A DNA stretch of 64,000 nt from Glandiceps talaboti (GCF_964340395.1 NC_135549.1:15272342-15336341); one strand, 5' to 3'. Positions 12,583 through 29,952 are shown, counted from the first letter of the stretch. Numbers and translations are program-made. Notes: generated by a model from the letters alone, not told the origin.

Positions 12583-14228
<1,646 letters not shown>

Positions 14229-14274
14229 GGGGGCGCGGTTTTATAGACCACATGTATGGACAACTGCGCAAGTC
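14229..14274 (+). promoter_or_regulatory. Conserved upstream block of receptor 2
   Basis: A ggggcgcgg element near 14229 and CTGCGCAAGTC ending at 14274, in the same order as upstream of receptors 1 and 3. The motif ends 86 bp before the ATG at 14360, close to the 77-79 bp spacing at the other two genes. Confidence 0.45.
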
Positions 14275-14332
14275 CAGAATCTGTTTATACGTGCACGACA
14301 GGGTCCATCGTTACTAGGCTGCAACCACTTTT

Positions 14333-15466
14333 ATGAAAACGGTTGTTACTGGGGAAGATATGGATGAAAATACAAGTTTTGTGAATTCAAGTTCAGTGAA
14401 CCTAACTTTCAACGAAGTGCAGCAAGCTTGTGGCGCAGATCCAATGGTGTTTTTCACGTTGGGATTATCCCTAGGAACGGTTGGCATGCTTGGGAACATT
14501 TCATTCATGTTCGTGGTGATGCGTATCAAGTCGATGCAAACTATCACAAACTATTATTTGGTTAACCTAGCAGGAGCTGATCTGTTATACTTACTGTGTC
14601 TATGGATCATCTACGTGTGTCTAATAGCCAATGAAAACGATATGTGTGCCTTTATTTTTAACTCGGATGTGCGCTGTGTTATCGGAATGGTAGCTGACGT
14701 TGCCATCCTCACTTCAACTTCCTGTGTTACTTTCATCAGTTTCGAGCGCTACATTGCTATCGCGAAACCATTTCGTATACGACAACTTTGTACTAAAGGT
14801 AAAACCCGTGTATATAATGCTCTGATGTGGAGTTTAGCGATTCTGATCAAGATTCCGTCAGCCGTCGAATGTCACGTTGAATCGTCTGCACAAGTCTACA
14901 TAGCCATACTAATTCTATTCATCATTGTGTGTGGCATCAGTCTTTGTACGGTGACAGTGTTGTACAGCCTCACAGCATATCACTTCATGAAAGCATCCAA
15001 GGCGATGAGAAAAGTTAACGATTGTCACACTAAAGCCCCAAACCACGAGAAATCGGTCGTAAGACTCTGTTTATCGACAACTGTGTTATATTTTATTTGC
15101 TTATTTCCTAAAATCATAGCTTTTGTTGTCGAACTTTTCGATGCATTTGGGCAACCGGTTGTGTCGGCAGCGACCCAAAACTGTATCATTAACGTTTCAG
15201 TATTTCTTCTATTGGTTCATTCGGCTGCCAATCCAATCCTGTATAATATCATGAGTAAAAGATATCGAACAGCTTTCAAGAAAGTCTTCATGTCGTGCTT
15301 TGGAAAGACAGCAGACGAAGACAGCATCCGGACAGGCAAAACCCAACGTTATATACTTGCACGCACAGCCAACGATAGCATGTACTTAAAACACCACTTG
15401 TCCATTAAACTCAACAAAAGCATGTCCCCAACCCCTCGTTGGAGTCGACGTCACTCCCGTCTCTAA
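14333..15466 (+). CDS. Class A (rhodopsin-like) neuropeptide-type GPCR, paralogue 2, with intact ERY and NPxxY
   Basis: A 377-residue single-exon 7TM receptor, expected at the cell surface. Landmarks: N55 in TM1, D82 in TM2, C115 and C180 disulphide pair, ERY at 138-140, W166 in TM4, CLFP at 256-259 in TM6 with Leu where most class A receptors have the toggle Trp, and NPILY at 300-304. Helix 8 ends in SCFGK. The N-terminus has NTS, NSS and NLT glycosylation sites. Two in-frame ATGs exist. The one at 14333 has weak context; the one at 14360 (MDENTSF) has purine -3/G+4 context and aligns with the paralogues, so the mature start may be there (368 residues). TM1-TM3 is nearly identical in DNA to the other two genes, while the C-tail is unique. 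AATAAA at 15949 is a possible polyadenylation signal. Peptide receptor family by appearance; ligand unknown. Confidence 0.92.
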   Translation: MKTVVTGEDMDENTSFVNSSSVNLTFNEVQQACGADPMVFFTLGLSLGTVGMLGNISFMFVVMRIKSMQTITNYYLVNLAGADLLYLLCLWIIYVCLIANENDMCAFIFNSDVRCVIGMVADVAILTSTSCVTFISFERYIAIAKPFRIRQLCTKGKTRVYNALMWSLAILIKIPSAVECHVESSAQVYIAILILFIIVCGISLCTVTVLYSLTAYHFMKASKAMRKVNDCHTKAPNHEKSVVRLCLSTTVLYFICLFPKIIAFVVELFDAFGQPVVSAATQNCIINVSVFLLLVHSAANPILYNIMSKRYRTAFKKVFMSCFGKTADEDSIRTGKTQRYILARTANDSMYLKHHLSIKLNKSMSPTPRWSRRHSRL

Positions 15467-16556
15467 ACCACTATTTAGTGTAAACAGTCATGATCCTACA
15501 CTTTGATGAGGAGCACAATATATAATTCTTATCTAAACAAAAGTGACACGCCAGTACAGTAACTCTGAAAGAGAATTGCAAGTATTATGGTAGCGCACTG
15601 ATGCGTACATAGACTGAAAGGTGCTTTCCTTATGGCAAACAAAAACTGAACCAGTTCATAGAATTTCATTTCCTGTGGGAGGGGCCATGTGTCTGATTAA
15701 TGCAACTATTTAAGGGCTCCTTATCATTCTATCTGTGAAATTAACGTTTATACAGAAATAACCAAAAAAGAGAGAATTGAGTCAGTCGTCTTACGCATGA
15801 AGAAGTTTTTGACGACACCCGCGATTGACAATACTTTTTCATTATCTTTAGTTCGTGATCAGCAAAAAATTAATTACACTGTATCATGCAACATCAATGA
15901 TTGCGGTATTACCCGCAATTGAGATCTGTATTATTTAAATATACTCGTAATAAAATACTTGTTGAGCGTCGTAAAATATACTCTTCTTTTCGGCCACTAT
16001 TAATGAATTTTTTTAATTGCACATGGTATGGAGTCAAGACACGTATATCCCATGGGAAATAAAGAAAACACCTGGACACACTTTCATGAACTGGCTTCAC
16101 TATAAACACTAGCATGACAGTCAAGTGTGGTACGTATTTGAAGACATGTCCTTTAGGCTGCCATGCACTGTGCAGTGCATGGTTGATTTTTATTATTTTT
16201 ATTTAGCAAGTTGAATGGTCAGCTACTATTAAAATGCCTAGGGGGCATGTTGGGGGGGGGGGGGGGGCGGACATGTTTAACTGATTTGGTGAGGGCTGTG
16301 TTTTTGACGGGGTGGGTCATTTTGAAAAAAGTACTACATGAAGTTGGGGAAAGCAACAAGATACGCGTCATTTGATGTAGTGAAATAACTCATGAACAGC
16401 AGAAGCTGTAATTTGTCAATATTTTCTACTGTCAATTTGTACTTTGGCTTTGGTCATCGGATCTGGGGGGGGGGGCAGCTAGGGAAACCCCATGTTCAAC
16501 TTCAAAAACACCGGCCCCATAACGAAAGAAAGACAGCAGAAATATTTATGGAGTTT
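15467..16556. other. 3' flank of receptor 2; poly-G tracts at 16252-16267 and 16465-16475
   Basis: Likely includes the 3' UTR. A 22-bp palindrome (CCATGCACTG and its complement around TG) lies at 16161-16182. The frame at 16392-16628 lies mostly in repeat-derived DNA and is not supported as a gene. Confidence 0.5.
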
Positions 16557-16810
16557 GGTGGTGAAAGATATTTACAACCCATAACACCAAAGAAAAGCGT
16601 TTTCTGTATGTACCCCAATCATTTATAGCATCCATATCAAGTTTAAAAGTATACTGTTTCATTTGGTAATTTACCACATTAGAAAGGCCATATGCTGGGC
16701 TTGTCAACAAACCAATTGAACCAGTATACTTTTACACTTGATATGAATTCTATAAACGAGTGTAGCACAAAGAGAAAGTGTTTCACTTCAGTGTTACTCA
16801 TTGTACAGAG
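16557..16810 (-). repeat. Palindrome-centred dispersed element, copy 1 (inverted relative to the 45.1 and 48.8 kb copies)
   Basis: Core hairpin at 16622-16758 with imperfect arms of about 35 bp (atcaagtttaaaagtatact and its complement). Flanks also match the 45 kb copy in reverse complement: ttacaacccata to the left and cacttcagtgttact to the right. MITE-like and non-coding. Confidence 0.7.
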
Positions 16811-18899
16811 TCTGGCAATATCGATTGAGAGATAACAGGTACCCACTTGACACACGTGTCCATATACTTTTGTAAATGATGGTTAATATACAGATGTTAA
16901 ACGTATCTTAAATATCTACATTTGAAAGAATATTTGACTTTCAACGAATGTTAGCTGAAACCTACATATCATGTTTAGAAATTGTAATCAGGTTTTCAGA
17001 AGTCAAGCAGTACAATAACTTGTATTAATTTCCTACATTGAGACAAGCGATGAAATCCCCTCGAGCCAGTCAGAAGTTGTCTCGTTAAAAGGCAACATAA
17101 TGTTAACGACAAATACACCGTAAACATTTCCGTAGCTATAGATGTTGTAAAGTTTAGATAAAGTCATAAACAATTGTGAAATTTGTATGAAAGACTTTCC
17201 TGTCCAGACTGTCTGGTATTATTTTTTTTAAATCTCTTGTCAAAGTGTGCGAGCTATGGTGTCACAATGATTGAAAGGATAAATAATTAAAGTTTTCATT
17301 TCATGTACAAATATGAGTATTTACAGATCGTAAACAGTTAAACCGAAATTGGGATTACAAACAGGTGGTCTAATGTTAGCTGCTTACACATGTTACTTTA
17401 AACTGCTGAACTAAACACCAAAGCGTTATAAGAATACTTTAACAGTAAAGATTACATTATATGATTATTTTGAGTTAAAACTCCAATTGAAAATTGAATA
17501 TAACTGCAGAGACGACCGTCTGAGACCTTTCATACCTATTTTGTTGCTTCCACTTGAAGACGATCTAGTAGCTCAAAACGTTACGATTTTTGAATAAGAA
17601 AGAAGTTTCAAGATAGAGTCTACATTTTCATTCATGATTATTTTGAATTACAACACCATGGAGGAGTGTCCAAGTTAAACGTTTTTAAGTGAGCCATGAT
17701 AAAAAAAATTCGTTGTAATTATTAAATAATATTATATAATAATAGCACTGGTAAAGCGCCATATATCCTAAAAGTTCATAGGCGCTGAAACATAACAAAA
17801 GCGATAAAGACTAAAAGAGTCACTGAAAATAAAAGAGTCCCACTTAAGAAAAGCCACTAATTATAAACGAGACAAATGTACACCAACAATAACAGTTATT
17901 GGGCACTAGATATAAAATAAAATAACCTTAAACATCTCATTTTTTTAAAATGACGAGTGCTTCTCAAAAGTACCTTTCTGGAAAACTGCCAGGCTTTGCT
18001 ATTGTCATCTGTATTTTACCCGCATATAAAAACTTCTAATTAAAAGCCATATATTTTTTATATTCACATTTAAAATAGAATCCATCTGCCACTAAGTTAT
18101 TGGGTGTATGTTATAGATATGTCTGAGTGTTCATCCATATCATCAAATCAACATATAATCGTGTTAGATACATTTCAGTATGGAATCACCATTAGACAAA
18201 GCGCATGATCATGAAATAACCCGAAGTACTGTGATTAAATAAGCCTCCTTAGTTCTAAATTAATATGTGCAGGTTACTGTTTTCATTCTAAAACCCTCCG
18301 GCAGCCATAGTCTATTAACGATGCAAAGATTTCGGATAAATGTCGCACACACAAAAAAAATTCTTTTAGGCCTTATTTATGTGACCTGGTTCAATATCCT
18401 CTTTTAAAACTTAACTGCAATAAAGCCTTACAGCTGAACAAGGTAATCAAAAACGAATTCAATAGAACCATATGTTGTGTCAGCTAAAATAGTATTCAGA
18501 ATGGTGATAATATGGGAATATTATTTCCGTAAAATAAAGTCACAGCTGAATATTCTTTAGTTAAATAAAGTAAATTTTGATCTAATTGTTATTTCCGGTA
18601 CCTGTTTCGAAAGCGATAATCCAAAACGTCGATCTCATTATTTAGCTGTGACAATCCAACCCTACATCAATATTAGATGGATCTGAATAGCGCCCCTTTA
18701 ATGATTATCTCCATTATAAACAGTCATCGTAACCTTGCGGCCCACTGTACTCGTAAAATACACACTGGAGAGGCAATAACATTTCCTGCACTCCTATTAG
18801 TAGAGATAATTTTTCCCTGCCATGAAGCTCACCGTGAATAATACCAGATTTATACTGAATGCCTCCCATAAGGGCAAAACCATAGATGTTTGGTCTTAC
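16811..18899. other. Intergenic, nothing recognised
   Basis: About 2.1 kb of AT-rich DNA; no ORF with recognisable features. Confidence 0.45.
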
Positions 18900-19440
18900 A
18901 CACATTGTTCGAAATTTGGAGCTTGTATGGTTAACATGTTGCCAAATTATCGAAAAAAAAAGTTAATTATGCAAATTAACCATTACGATATAAAGCTATA
19001 TCAATAAGCTTTAAAGGATACAACTTGACATGCACTTCTTTACCATCAATGCATATACTAAATTATCTGAAATTTAAAAGTTTCATTCTAAAGATATTAG
19101 CTAGTTATCAAAAATGATTATTTTATGCAAATCATAAATCACAATGAAAAACTGCGTAAAAACTGTATCAAACACGTGTGATTTTTTATGGTTGTTGTAT
19201 GGACCAAGTTAAGTTTGCATTCCTTAGATATAGTCTAATTATAGAAAATTTATGCAAATTATTCATTGAAACTAAAAACTTTGCCAACTTTTTGTAGGAT
19301 ATGTGTGTTTTGTCATGGTTGATGTATGTACCACATTATCTGGAATTTGAAGTATTCATGTATAGTAAGTTTCATTAGAATTGGTGCTGTAGTTTTGGAG
19401 ATATCGTGTCCACAGACAGGACAGACAGTCACTGGGCTTA
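18900..19440 (-). repeat. Degenerate satellite array related to the 42.4 kb satellite, opposite orientation
   Basis: The motif ttatgcaaat recurs at about 18969, 19124 and 19251 (spacing 155 and 127). Sequences between, such as aataagctttaaagga and ctaaattatctgaa, match the reverse complement of the 147-bp monomers at 42.4-43.2 kb. It ends in ttttggagatatcgtgtcca, a GC-richer terminal stretch. Confidence 0.6.
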
Positions 19441-19507
19441 GCTCACTAGTCATTCTATATGGGTATCGTTTTACCAAATCCTTGAGGTGCGTCAACATTT
19501 TAGTCAT

Positions 19508-19653
19508 GATGGATTCGATGTTTTGTTTGAAATGTTTGATTTTTTTTTTATTTTAACAATTTTTTTAAATTTTATTTATATCACGAAAAAATGGAAAAAG
19601 AAATACACGACAAAACTTTTGATGGAGTCGATGTTTTGTTTGAAATGTTTGAT
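19508..19653 (+). repeat. Short direct repeat, about 34 bp, two copies
   Basis: A stretch beginning gatgga, then tcgatgttttgtttgaaatg and gtttgat, occurs at about 19508-19541 and again at 19620-19653. The copies are separated by a T/A-rich spacer. Confidence 0.75.
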
Positions 19654-19876
19654 GACCGGTGATGAAGAGCAGTTAGTTTAAAGGTCTCCGATACACCATC
19701 TCAACAACACGTTTGGCGGTGTCGTCTCAAAAATGGCTAAGAAAAACAGTTATATGTGGTTTTGGCAGTATACTTTCAAAAATCGCACAGGGAAGTGGTA
19801 TACAGATGTAAATAAATACACGTACTGTAACTCCTATTCATTCAGTCATGACCCACGAATAGTACATTTTAGAGAT

Positions 19877-20540
19877 CGGATATTTATGTCTGAACGTAAG
19901 TATTGATACCCCCTGACATTTGATAACTTACATAAGGCGATGCTATCATGTTGATACGGTGTGACAACAACACCATGCCCTTTGAATAATTGCAATTTTG
20001 TAAATATTAACAGGATCCATTATACGTACAGATTCTGTTCAAATTTCTAACATGGGTAGGCGGACGGTCTAGATAGCTGCAGGACACCAAGAATCTAAAT
20101 ACATATATTAATAAGATAACGTGACCTATATATGTGATTGAGTGTTACATATATGTATTATTTACGTATTACTTTATAACCGTGCCATGGACCTATATTT
20201 ATTTATTAATAAAAGAATGCAACTGTTGGTGACTTACTTTGCATATCTAATCACACATAGTCCTCTGTTACAGTATTGTAACTTTCTGGCGGTAGGATTT
20301 TCTGAGTAACGAGTAATGCTACTTTAGATAAGACCAAAAGTGCAAAACCTTTGCTCAAAGAACTACGGTTAGAGTCTATGTTGAATAGAATTTGCAACTG
20401 TTAGCTTATAAGCTTATGTTGAATTCTGCTCGTTTAGAGAACTGTCGTTTACTCATATCAACTATTTTGGATCTTTGACTCGTTATCTCGCTATCAAATG
20501 TCAGGGACTATCATTACTTACATTCAGACATAAATATCCG
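19877..20540. mobile_element. Non-autonomous TIR element, about 664 bp
   Basis: Inverted terminal repeats of about 51 bp with few mismatches: left 19877-19927 begins cggatatttatgtctgaa, right 20490-20540 is its reverse complement. The interior has no transposase-like ORF. No clear target-site duplication is visible, so the superfamily is undetermined. Confidence 0.65.
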
Positions 20541-20598
20541 TATAATGTGATGTGTTATGGTGTAATATGATGTTGTGTTGTATGATATTACAAATGAC

Positions 20599-20699
20599 AC
20601 GACCCGACACAACCCGACCCGACCCGACCCGACGCGACGCGAAGCGATACGATACGATACGATACGATACGATACGATACGATACGATACGATACGATA
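20599..20699. repeat. Pentanucleotide repeat grading from CGACC to CGATA
   Basis: Starts as imperfect CGACA/CGACC, passes through CGACG and CGAAG, and ends as about 11 clean CGATA units. Confidence 0.95.
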
Positions 20700-21061
20700 A
20701 ATAACTGACATATCATATTGTAATTATGAAACGATATGATGTGACTTGTTGGGTTATTTTTATTCCAAATTTTTAACAGCTGTATGTGGAAATATTACTA
20801 TAGGATGTTTTATGTCTTATCACTAAAATAGAGTTCTTGAAATAAGCAATAAATACCATAATGTATTCAACTGAGATGTTTATGTACGTGTTTTGTGGTC
20901 CGCGACACTTATTTCCCTAATGGTTTACAGCCTTGTCTCTAAATCACCTGCATTGTCAACGACATGTATTAAACCATACACCCTACGGTTATTTTGTATA
21001 TATGTCACGATACAGTTCAGCAATGACCATAAATAACCTTGTCTTCAGACTGAATAAGACG
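20700..21061. other. Intergenic, nothing recognised
   Basis: AT-rich; no supported feature. Confidence 0.45.
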
Positions 21062-21175
21062 CACGCGCACACACGCAAAAGCAAGCACGCAAGCAAACAA
21101 ACACACACGCACGCACACACGCATTCACACACACTCACACATACACACATACACACACACACACACACACAAATA
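21062..21175. repeat. Imperfect (CA)n/(CACG)n microsatellite
   Basis: Interrupted CA, CACG and AAGC units becoming purer to the right. Confidence 0.9.
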
Positions 21176-23568
<2,393 letters not shown>

Positions 23569-23751
23569 CAGCATGGCTAATAACAGCGTAGTAAGCAAAT
23601 GCATGTACTGAATGTGTCTTAATTCACAAAGGGTGATGTGGAGTACGTCTTGCAAGTCCTTGCAAGGTACATTATTCTGTATGCGAATAAAATGCATTGA
23701 AAATGTTCTACATTGACAAATAAAATAAATATGAAGATTTCTTACATGTAA

Positions 23752-23807
23752 GAATGAATGAATGAATGAATGAATGAATGAATGAATGAATGAATGAATG
23801 AATGAAT
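23752..23807. repeat. (GAAT)n microsatellite
   Basis: About 13 units. Confidence 0.95.
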
Positions 23808-26243
23808 TAGCATCCTTGTCTATTGCAATTAGTAACAATGCGATAACAAGTATTGACGTTAAACGTAGAGCCTGTAACTAGCTATAGACCTTGCATAATA
23901 TCTAACAATCAAATTCAACTTGTTTAGTATGTAGTTACTCACACTTCATGCTGTACAGTACATCATATCTGTGTAATTTGTATGATACAAAGATGGTTGT
24001 TGATACAGTACAAACAGCTATTGCCTTGGTGAATCATGTAAGTTACGTAAACGTAAGATAATTATCACAGTTTCAAGAAGCGTGTGTTTTTTAGGAGATA
24101 TTTGGGTTACCTTTTATTGTTTGTTGTATGAATGACGTGGTGTGCTGGTAAAGTGAAAGTGAGCCACCAACCACAACTCTCTGTGAATACTTATCTAAAT
24201 GGCTGTTTCTAACCTCCTGCATCGAGAGAAAGATGTTTTGTTGTGAGCCGTGAGTTAATTACAAAGTACAAATGTATACGCAGAGAATTTTGAAGTGCTC
24301 ATAATACAGAAAAGTATGCATCTAAAGAATTAAGATGTTTTAGATTATTGTATATGTATCAATTACCTAACTGTCTACATGTACAAACCAACAACCGATA
24401 TACGGCATTGTAGTAACGAGTCATCGACCTCAAAGTTTTAAAAATATGACAGAATTTCAGTGATATACAAGTAAAGTATTGTATTATATACATTTTTTTT
24501 CTTCAGGGAGAATTTTCAAAATGAACTCCGATCCATCATCCGTTTGTCCTATGATTCCATTAGTCGATCACATAGAGGTCACTGACCGATTTCCATGATC
24601 AAACATTTAATATAGATCTGATACGGTTATTGTGCCTATTCTTACTAATTGACCTTTATTTTTTTAATACCGGAATGAACGTTCCATCTGCTTGTCTTGC
24701 TTGTTTTAATGGGGAAAAAATCGTTCCTTAATAATTTTTCCATACACCATACTGTATAGCAATCTTTAAATCTTAAAAGTCGTGTTCGTGTAATTTCCAT
24801 TCCATAGTTTCATGGCTACAATTATCCCACTGTTAATGTCCTGCTTTCATTCCAACTATTTGTTACTCGTAATTAATGTAATGATGGCATCGATATACCT
24901 AAGTGTCGTGTGGAGGTTTAATTTCAAAATGCATGAAACGTTCGTATTGAATTTGATTAATAACCTATTTATGTCATGCGCAGTATCACGGTGAGTGTTG
25001 ACTCTCCATGGGATAGTAATGTTGACACAGCTTGATATTCATATGAATGTGCAATAAAAAAATGTTTTCTATAAAGTACATTTATTTAACGAGCACTCCC
25101 TCCTTCATATATTTCGTAATTTGACATTTATATGGCGCATAGATTTATAGCATAAGTGCATATAGTTTTATAGTATGTATGTACTGTAATCTAGAACATT
25201 CATTATCTTTGTAATTGACATTAGTGCATGCTTGGCTTAACCTTCCTATTTAATGTTTGCTTAGATTTGAAAAACTATTAACATACACCCAATAAATAAT
25301 GTCGCTTTACAATTATCTCCCCTAGCACGTACCGATAGCGGCACAACGTCCCTTTACTTCCTCAACTCCCTTGGGAGCATACAATCCATTGCAGCCTCTT
25401 ATAAGCGCATAGAATTAAAGCATTCACATCGCAACCTCTATCATGTTAGTCCCCCCCCCCCCCAATTATACAGCTGGGTTGACTGATTCAGAGGCACAAT
25501 TGATCACCTGGACAAAAGTCATCAGAAAGGAAATGACTTTCAAATGTGCATGTAAGCGTAATTGTAATTGTAATTGTAATCATGGTCTATCTCAAACTGT
25601 TGGCGGCTTTGAATTGTACTGACAACGTATACATAGACAGAATAATCTCAACATCAATTATGCAATTAAAGTGACGTGTCGATGGAAAGATCTCCAACTT
25701 AATCCGAATCTCTCTACAGACACTATAAAGCGAGAAATCTGTGAAATCTAATGATTAATGATCGTATTATATAAGAAATGTTGCCTCGTATCACGTGTGC
25801 CTACTTGTAAATTTGCAGCAAGTTTTCTTATCTTGTTGACGCTTAGATGTAGCAGTGAATTCCGAGGATCAATGCTAGGTCATCAGATGATTTCCCATTG
25901 GTCGAAAGCTCCAAAGATCAACGTGGAAGTTCTGTCACAGCTAGTATGTTTTTTATTTCCATATGTACGCACGTACGTATGTACGTACGTACATACGTAT
26001 GTATGCATGCATGCACGCTTCGTCACGACATGTGGGAATTTGCTAGACAATGCTACACAAATTCATTAGCTAAAACATGAGCTTCAAATCATACAAATGT
26101 ATGTCAAACCTAGCTCGCAGTGTCCGACAAAAAATAACAGTAAATGTTCAAATTATAAATAATGATAACGACTGTGTTCTATCATGAATGTGCTAACTTC
26201 CTGTGCGTCGCCAATCTATTCATTGGAAACATGCAGTCACAAG
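23808..26243. other. Intergenic with minor simple repeats
   Basis: Contains a poly-C run at 25451-25463, four TAATTG units near 25558-25579 and an ACGT/ATGT-rich patch at 25967-26014. No supported gene. Confidence 0.5.
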
Positions 26244-26456
26244 TAAACAAACAAACAAACAAACAAACAAACAAACAAACAAACAAACAAACAAACAAAC
26301 ACAGACACACTCGCGCGCTTTAATCCCCCCTCCCCCACACACGTGTGTATGCATGCATGCATGCATCCATGCATCCATGCGTGCATGCATCCATCCATCC
26401 ATCCATCCATCCATCCATCCATACGTACATACATACATACATACATACATACATAG
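26244..26456. repeat. (AAAC)n, (CATG/CATC)n and (CATA)n microsatellites
   Basis: AAAC at 26244-26300; a cytosine-rich spacer; CATG, CATC and CATA blocks at 26346-26456. Confidence 0.95.
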
Positions 26457-26561
26457 GTACTTGAATCAATATGTATGATTTTAAAAAAAAATATGTATAT
26501 AAATAAGTCTTATTTATATACAATACATTTTTTTTTCTACACATTGATTCGAGTACCTGTG

Positions 26562-26644
26562 CATACATACATACATACATACATACATACATACATACAT
26601 ACATACATACATACATACATACATACATACATACATACATACAT
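26562..26644. repeat. (CATA)n microsatellite
   Basis: About 20 units. Confidence 0.97.
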
Positions 26645-27304
26645 GTAAGCTACACCTCAAAGAAAACTTGGCCAACGATTTTGCTTCGAGATTGTGCTTC
26701 CTGGTGTAAATACGCTTATGTCACTATTTCACCAGAGATGTAAACTAAAGGGGTTGCAAATGTAATATATTTTCTGATTTTAGTACCATGACGAATATTC
26801 ACTCTTTGAGTATTCCGTGATTCCATATGCCTGGGTTGACACTGCCACATGTGATAAATACCCATTCGGTATATACCTTTAATATCGTTATTGTTGACCA
26901 TTTCAACTTGAGCCAGGAATAACGATAACGCTATTTGGAGTGTGTAGTGATGGTTTTGTTTGATTGAACGCGCTTTAGTAGATTAAACCGTCTTATTATT
27001 TGTGCAGGCTGTCTCAAGTTGTCACTTATACTTTGAGGTTAATGGCAGCATAGTGCAATTTCTGATGATAAATATGATGAAACCCACTCAAGACGTAACA
27101 AAAGTGGAAACCGAGACAAAACAATATTTTTTCCAAGTAAAATGATGTTTGCAAATTATTCCATAATAGTATATCGTTCCATAGTAAAATACGTGGAAAT
27201 AATATCGATTCCAAAAGGAATAAGCTCTTAGTGCGAATATCTTCTACTCACTCAAGTGCGTACATGTTTAATGCACTCGATTGGAAGTTTTTAATTACAG
27301 ACAA
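26645..27304. other. Intergenic, nothing recognised
   Basis: AT-rich; no supported feature. Confidence 0.45.
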
Positions 27305-27543
<239 letters not shown>

Positions 27544-29675
27544 ATTGCGCTAAGGAAATAGATTGAGCTCAAGTTTAAAGGCCTTGGAAATTCCTACATA
27601 CAGTTACCACTGTGACAAAAACAGTAAATTATATTAACACTTATCAGTTGAACGAATGGAGATCTATGCCATTTTCTGGTAGGAAAAGGGGTAGGATTAT
27701 AGATTAACTGTGTGTACTGTTTGGTTGCACTGATTTGACACGTTATAAGTACAGGCATCGGTTTAAGCATCATAAGGGCACGATATAACCTACATAAAGA
27801 GAATAACGTAGCAGGAGTATACCGGCATCAATAAATTATATCAAACTGTCTATTTTATGTACTTGTCAGTAGAATTTGGCGTCATTTTCACTCCGTCACA
27901 TATAATAAATAACGTAGTTACACTTGTGTCGTACTGCCTTCAATTTCAATAATGCACATCTAAAAAGTTGATTCAGAAGCAGTTAGTAATGTAAAGTTAA
28001 TATACTGTTGTGGCTAATATCAGTAAATCATTCCTCTACCTTGGGCTAATGATGGAATTAGTTAACATGTTATCCTTAAATCATGTTTCCATTTAGAAGA
28101 TGCAGCATTTCAATAAGATACTGCTTTTATTCATGACAGTGATATATTGGCATGTATCGGATTAGGTTTTGAATGTACTGCACAACAGATAATGTTGGTG
28201 TCCTGCTTTTTTTACCGTGCACTGAATTGCTTTGACTAGCTAATACATGTCCTACGCCGACTTCCGCTTCATGAGTTAACCCTATCGAAACGATAGCATA
28301 ATTTATGGTTTTGTCAATACATATGAATTGAATATGAGATTGAATAGATTTAATGAATGTCGTAAAAAATAAAAAGGTTAAGGCTAGTCCATCTGCAATG
28401 AAAATGTCCAGGAAGGACATATTCTTCCGTAAGAAGTAGTTCATGACATGTCAAACGGGTGATGATTTGTAGTCAATATCCTATGTAATAGACAGGTTTA
28501 CAAATTGACTGTCGCTTCAGATTAATTTCGGTTTTAATACAAAGGGATTGTTGTATTTTCAACAGTAATGATTTATTTTCATGCGTTACCATCAACACCT
28601 TGATTTATCATTTGGAAAGCGTAATATGATCTGAAAGGTTCATTGACACAATAGTAAGGAAATTCTGCCTACGACGTTCTTGTGACATTTAAGATACGTG
28701 CTTGGAGCTAGTTATAACGCGCTCAAAAATGTACAAGAGACAATTTGACATTTTCTGATACTACTAATTTATCTAGCAGCTCACATTAATTATTATTAGG
28801 GTATTGATTTTTCAATTATAATCCTCCCCTCTCTCACTTCCCCCTTTAAATAAATTATTTGTACATTGACGACACATGACAACTTTTATAATTAAGCGTA
28901 TTGAATCTATTTCCGTTTTGTTGATTAATCTCAAATGTCGCCAGTATATAAAACCATCACTGTTAACAATATAGCGAACCAGTCTGAGGACCCATTGGGA
29001 ATTAGCGATCGGAAGTCAATGTGAAAATCGTGTATACAATGATACGGGGGCTCCTCGGCTCCTCTGAGACCTCCACTCGAAGACTGTTCTCATGCCGAAA
29101 ATCTGTATCGCGGCACAAGATAGATACATGTAAATTATGGATTGCTTTGAAGTGTACCCATTTGCAAGAACAGGACGCTATGTTGTAATATAGTGATGTT
29201 TTCATCTTATTATCGCCAATAGTACTAAATACACTGAAGCGTAAAAGCAAGTGCCACAAGATGACATCAAATCACGACATTGTCAACGAAGAATCAGACA
29301 CTGACATGGTTTCCATTAAATCGTTATTTTCTAGTTACAATTTGCATACTTAAAAGTATATACCCTTTCTCATACCTTGTGACCACAAAAATACACCCTT
29401 TTCCAGAGGACCCTCCCCCATATGGTCGTCTATGGGGTCCCCCCCCCCTGGATGCCTCTCAACAGTAGATGTGGTTTGTCTCGGACACTTTTTTTATATA
29501 CATGTAACCTTTGCTCACAGGACGATTGTTTACACAGACAGGTTGTTCAAGGATACATAAGTATTTAAGCCGATAACAAATAAACACAACATGCGAAAAT
29601 CTTGAACTGTCAAGATGCAAGTGTCAACACTGTTTATCTGTTTTACCCACTCTGACATTGGAAGGAACTTTGATG
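27544..29675. other. Intergenic; poly-C tract near 29439
   Basis: About 2.1 kb with no supported gene. Open frames at 28127-28444 and 29002-29259 lack recognisable domains. Confidence 0.45.
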
Positions 29676-29720
29676 GAACAGACACAGACAGACAAACAGA
29701 TGAATAAAGAAAGACAGGCG

Positions 29721-29806
<86 letters not shown>

Positions 29807-29893
29807 CGATGAGATGGACAGACAGACAGACCGATAGATAGATAAATAGATAGATAGATAGATAGACAGACAGATAGACGATGAGATGGACAG

Positions 29894-29952
<59 letters not shown>

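Noticed and set aside
14314-14547. Antisense frames over the receptor genes (also 2003-2233 and 35509-35745)
   Set aside because: The same antisense peptide appears at each paralogue simply because the sense strand is conserved.
24812-24994. 60-codon hydrophobic frame
   Set aside because: Short, no homologue recognised, composition as expected from AT-rich DNA.
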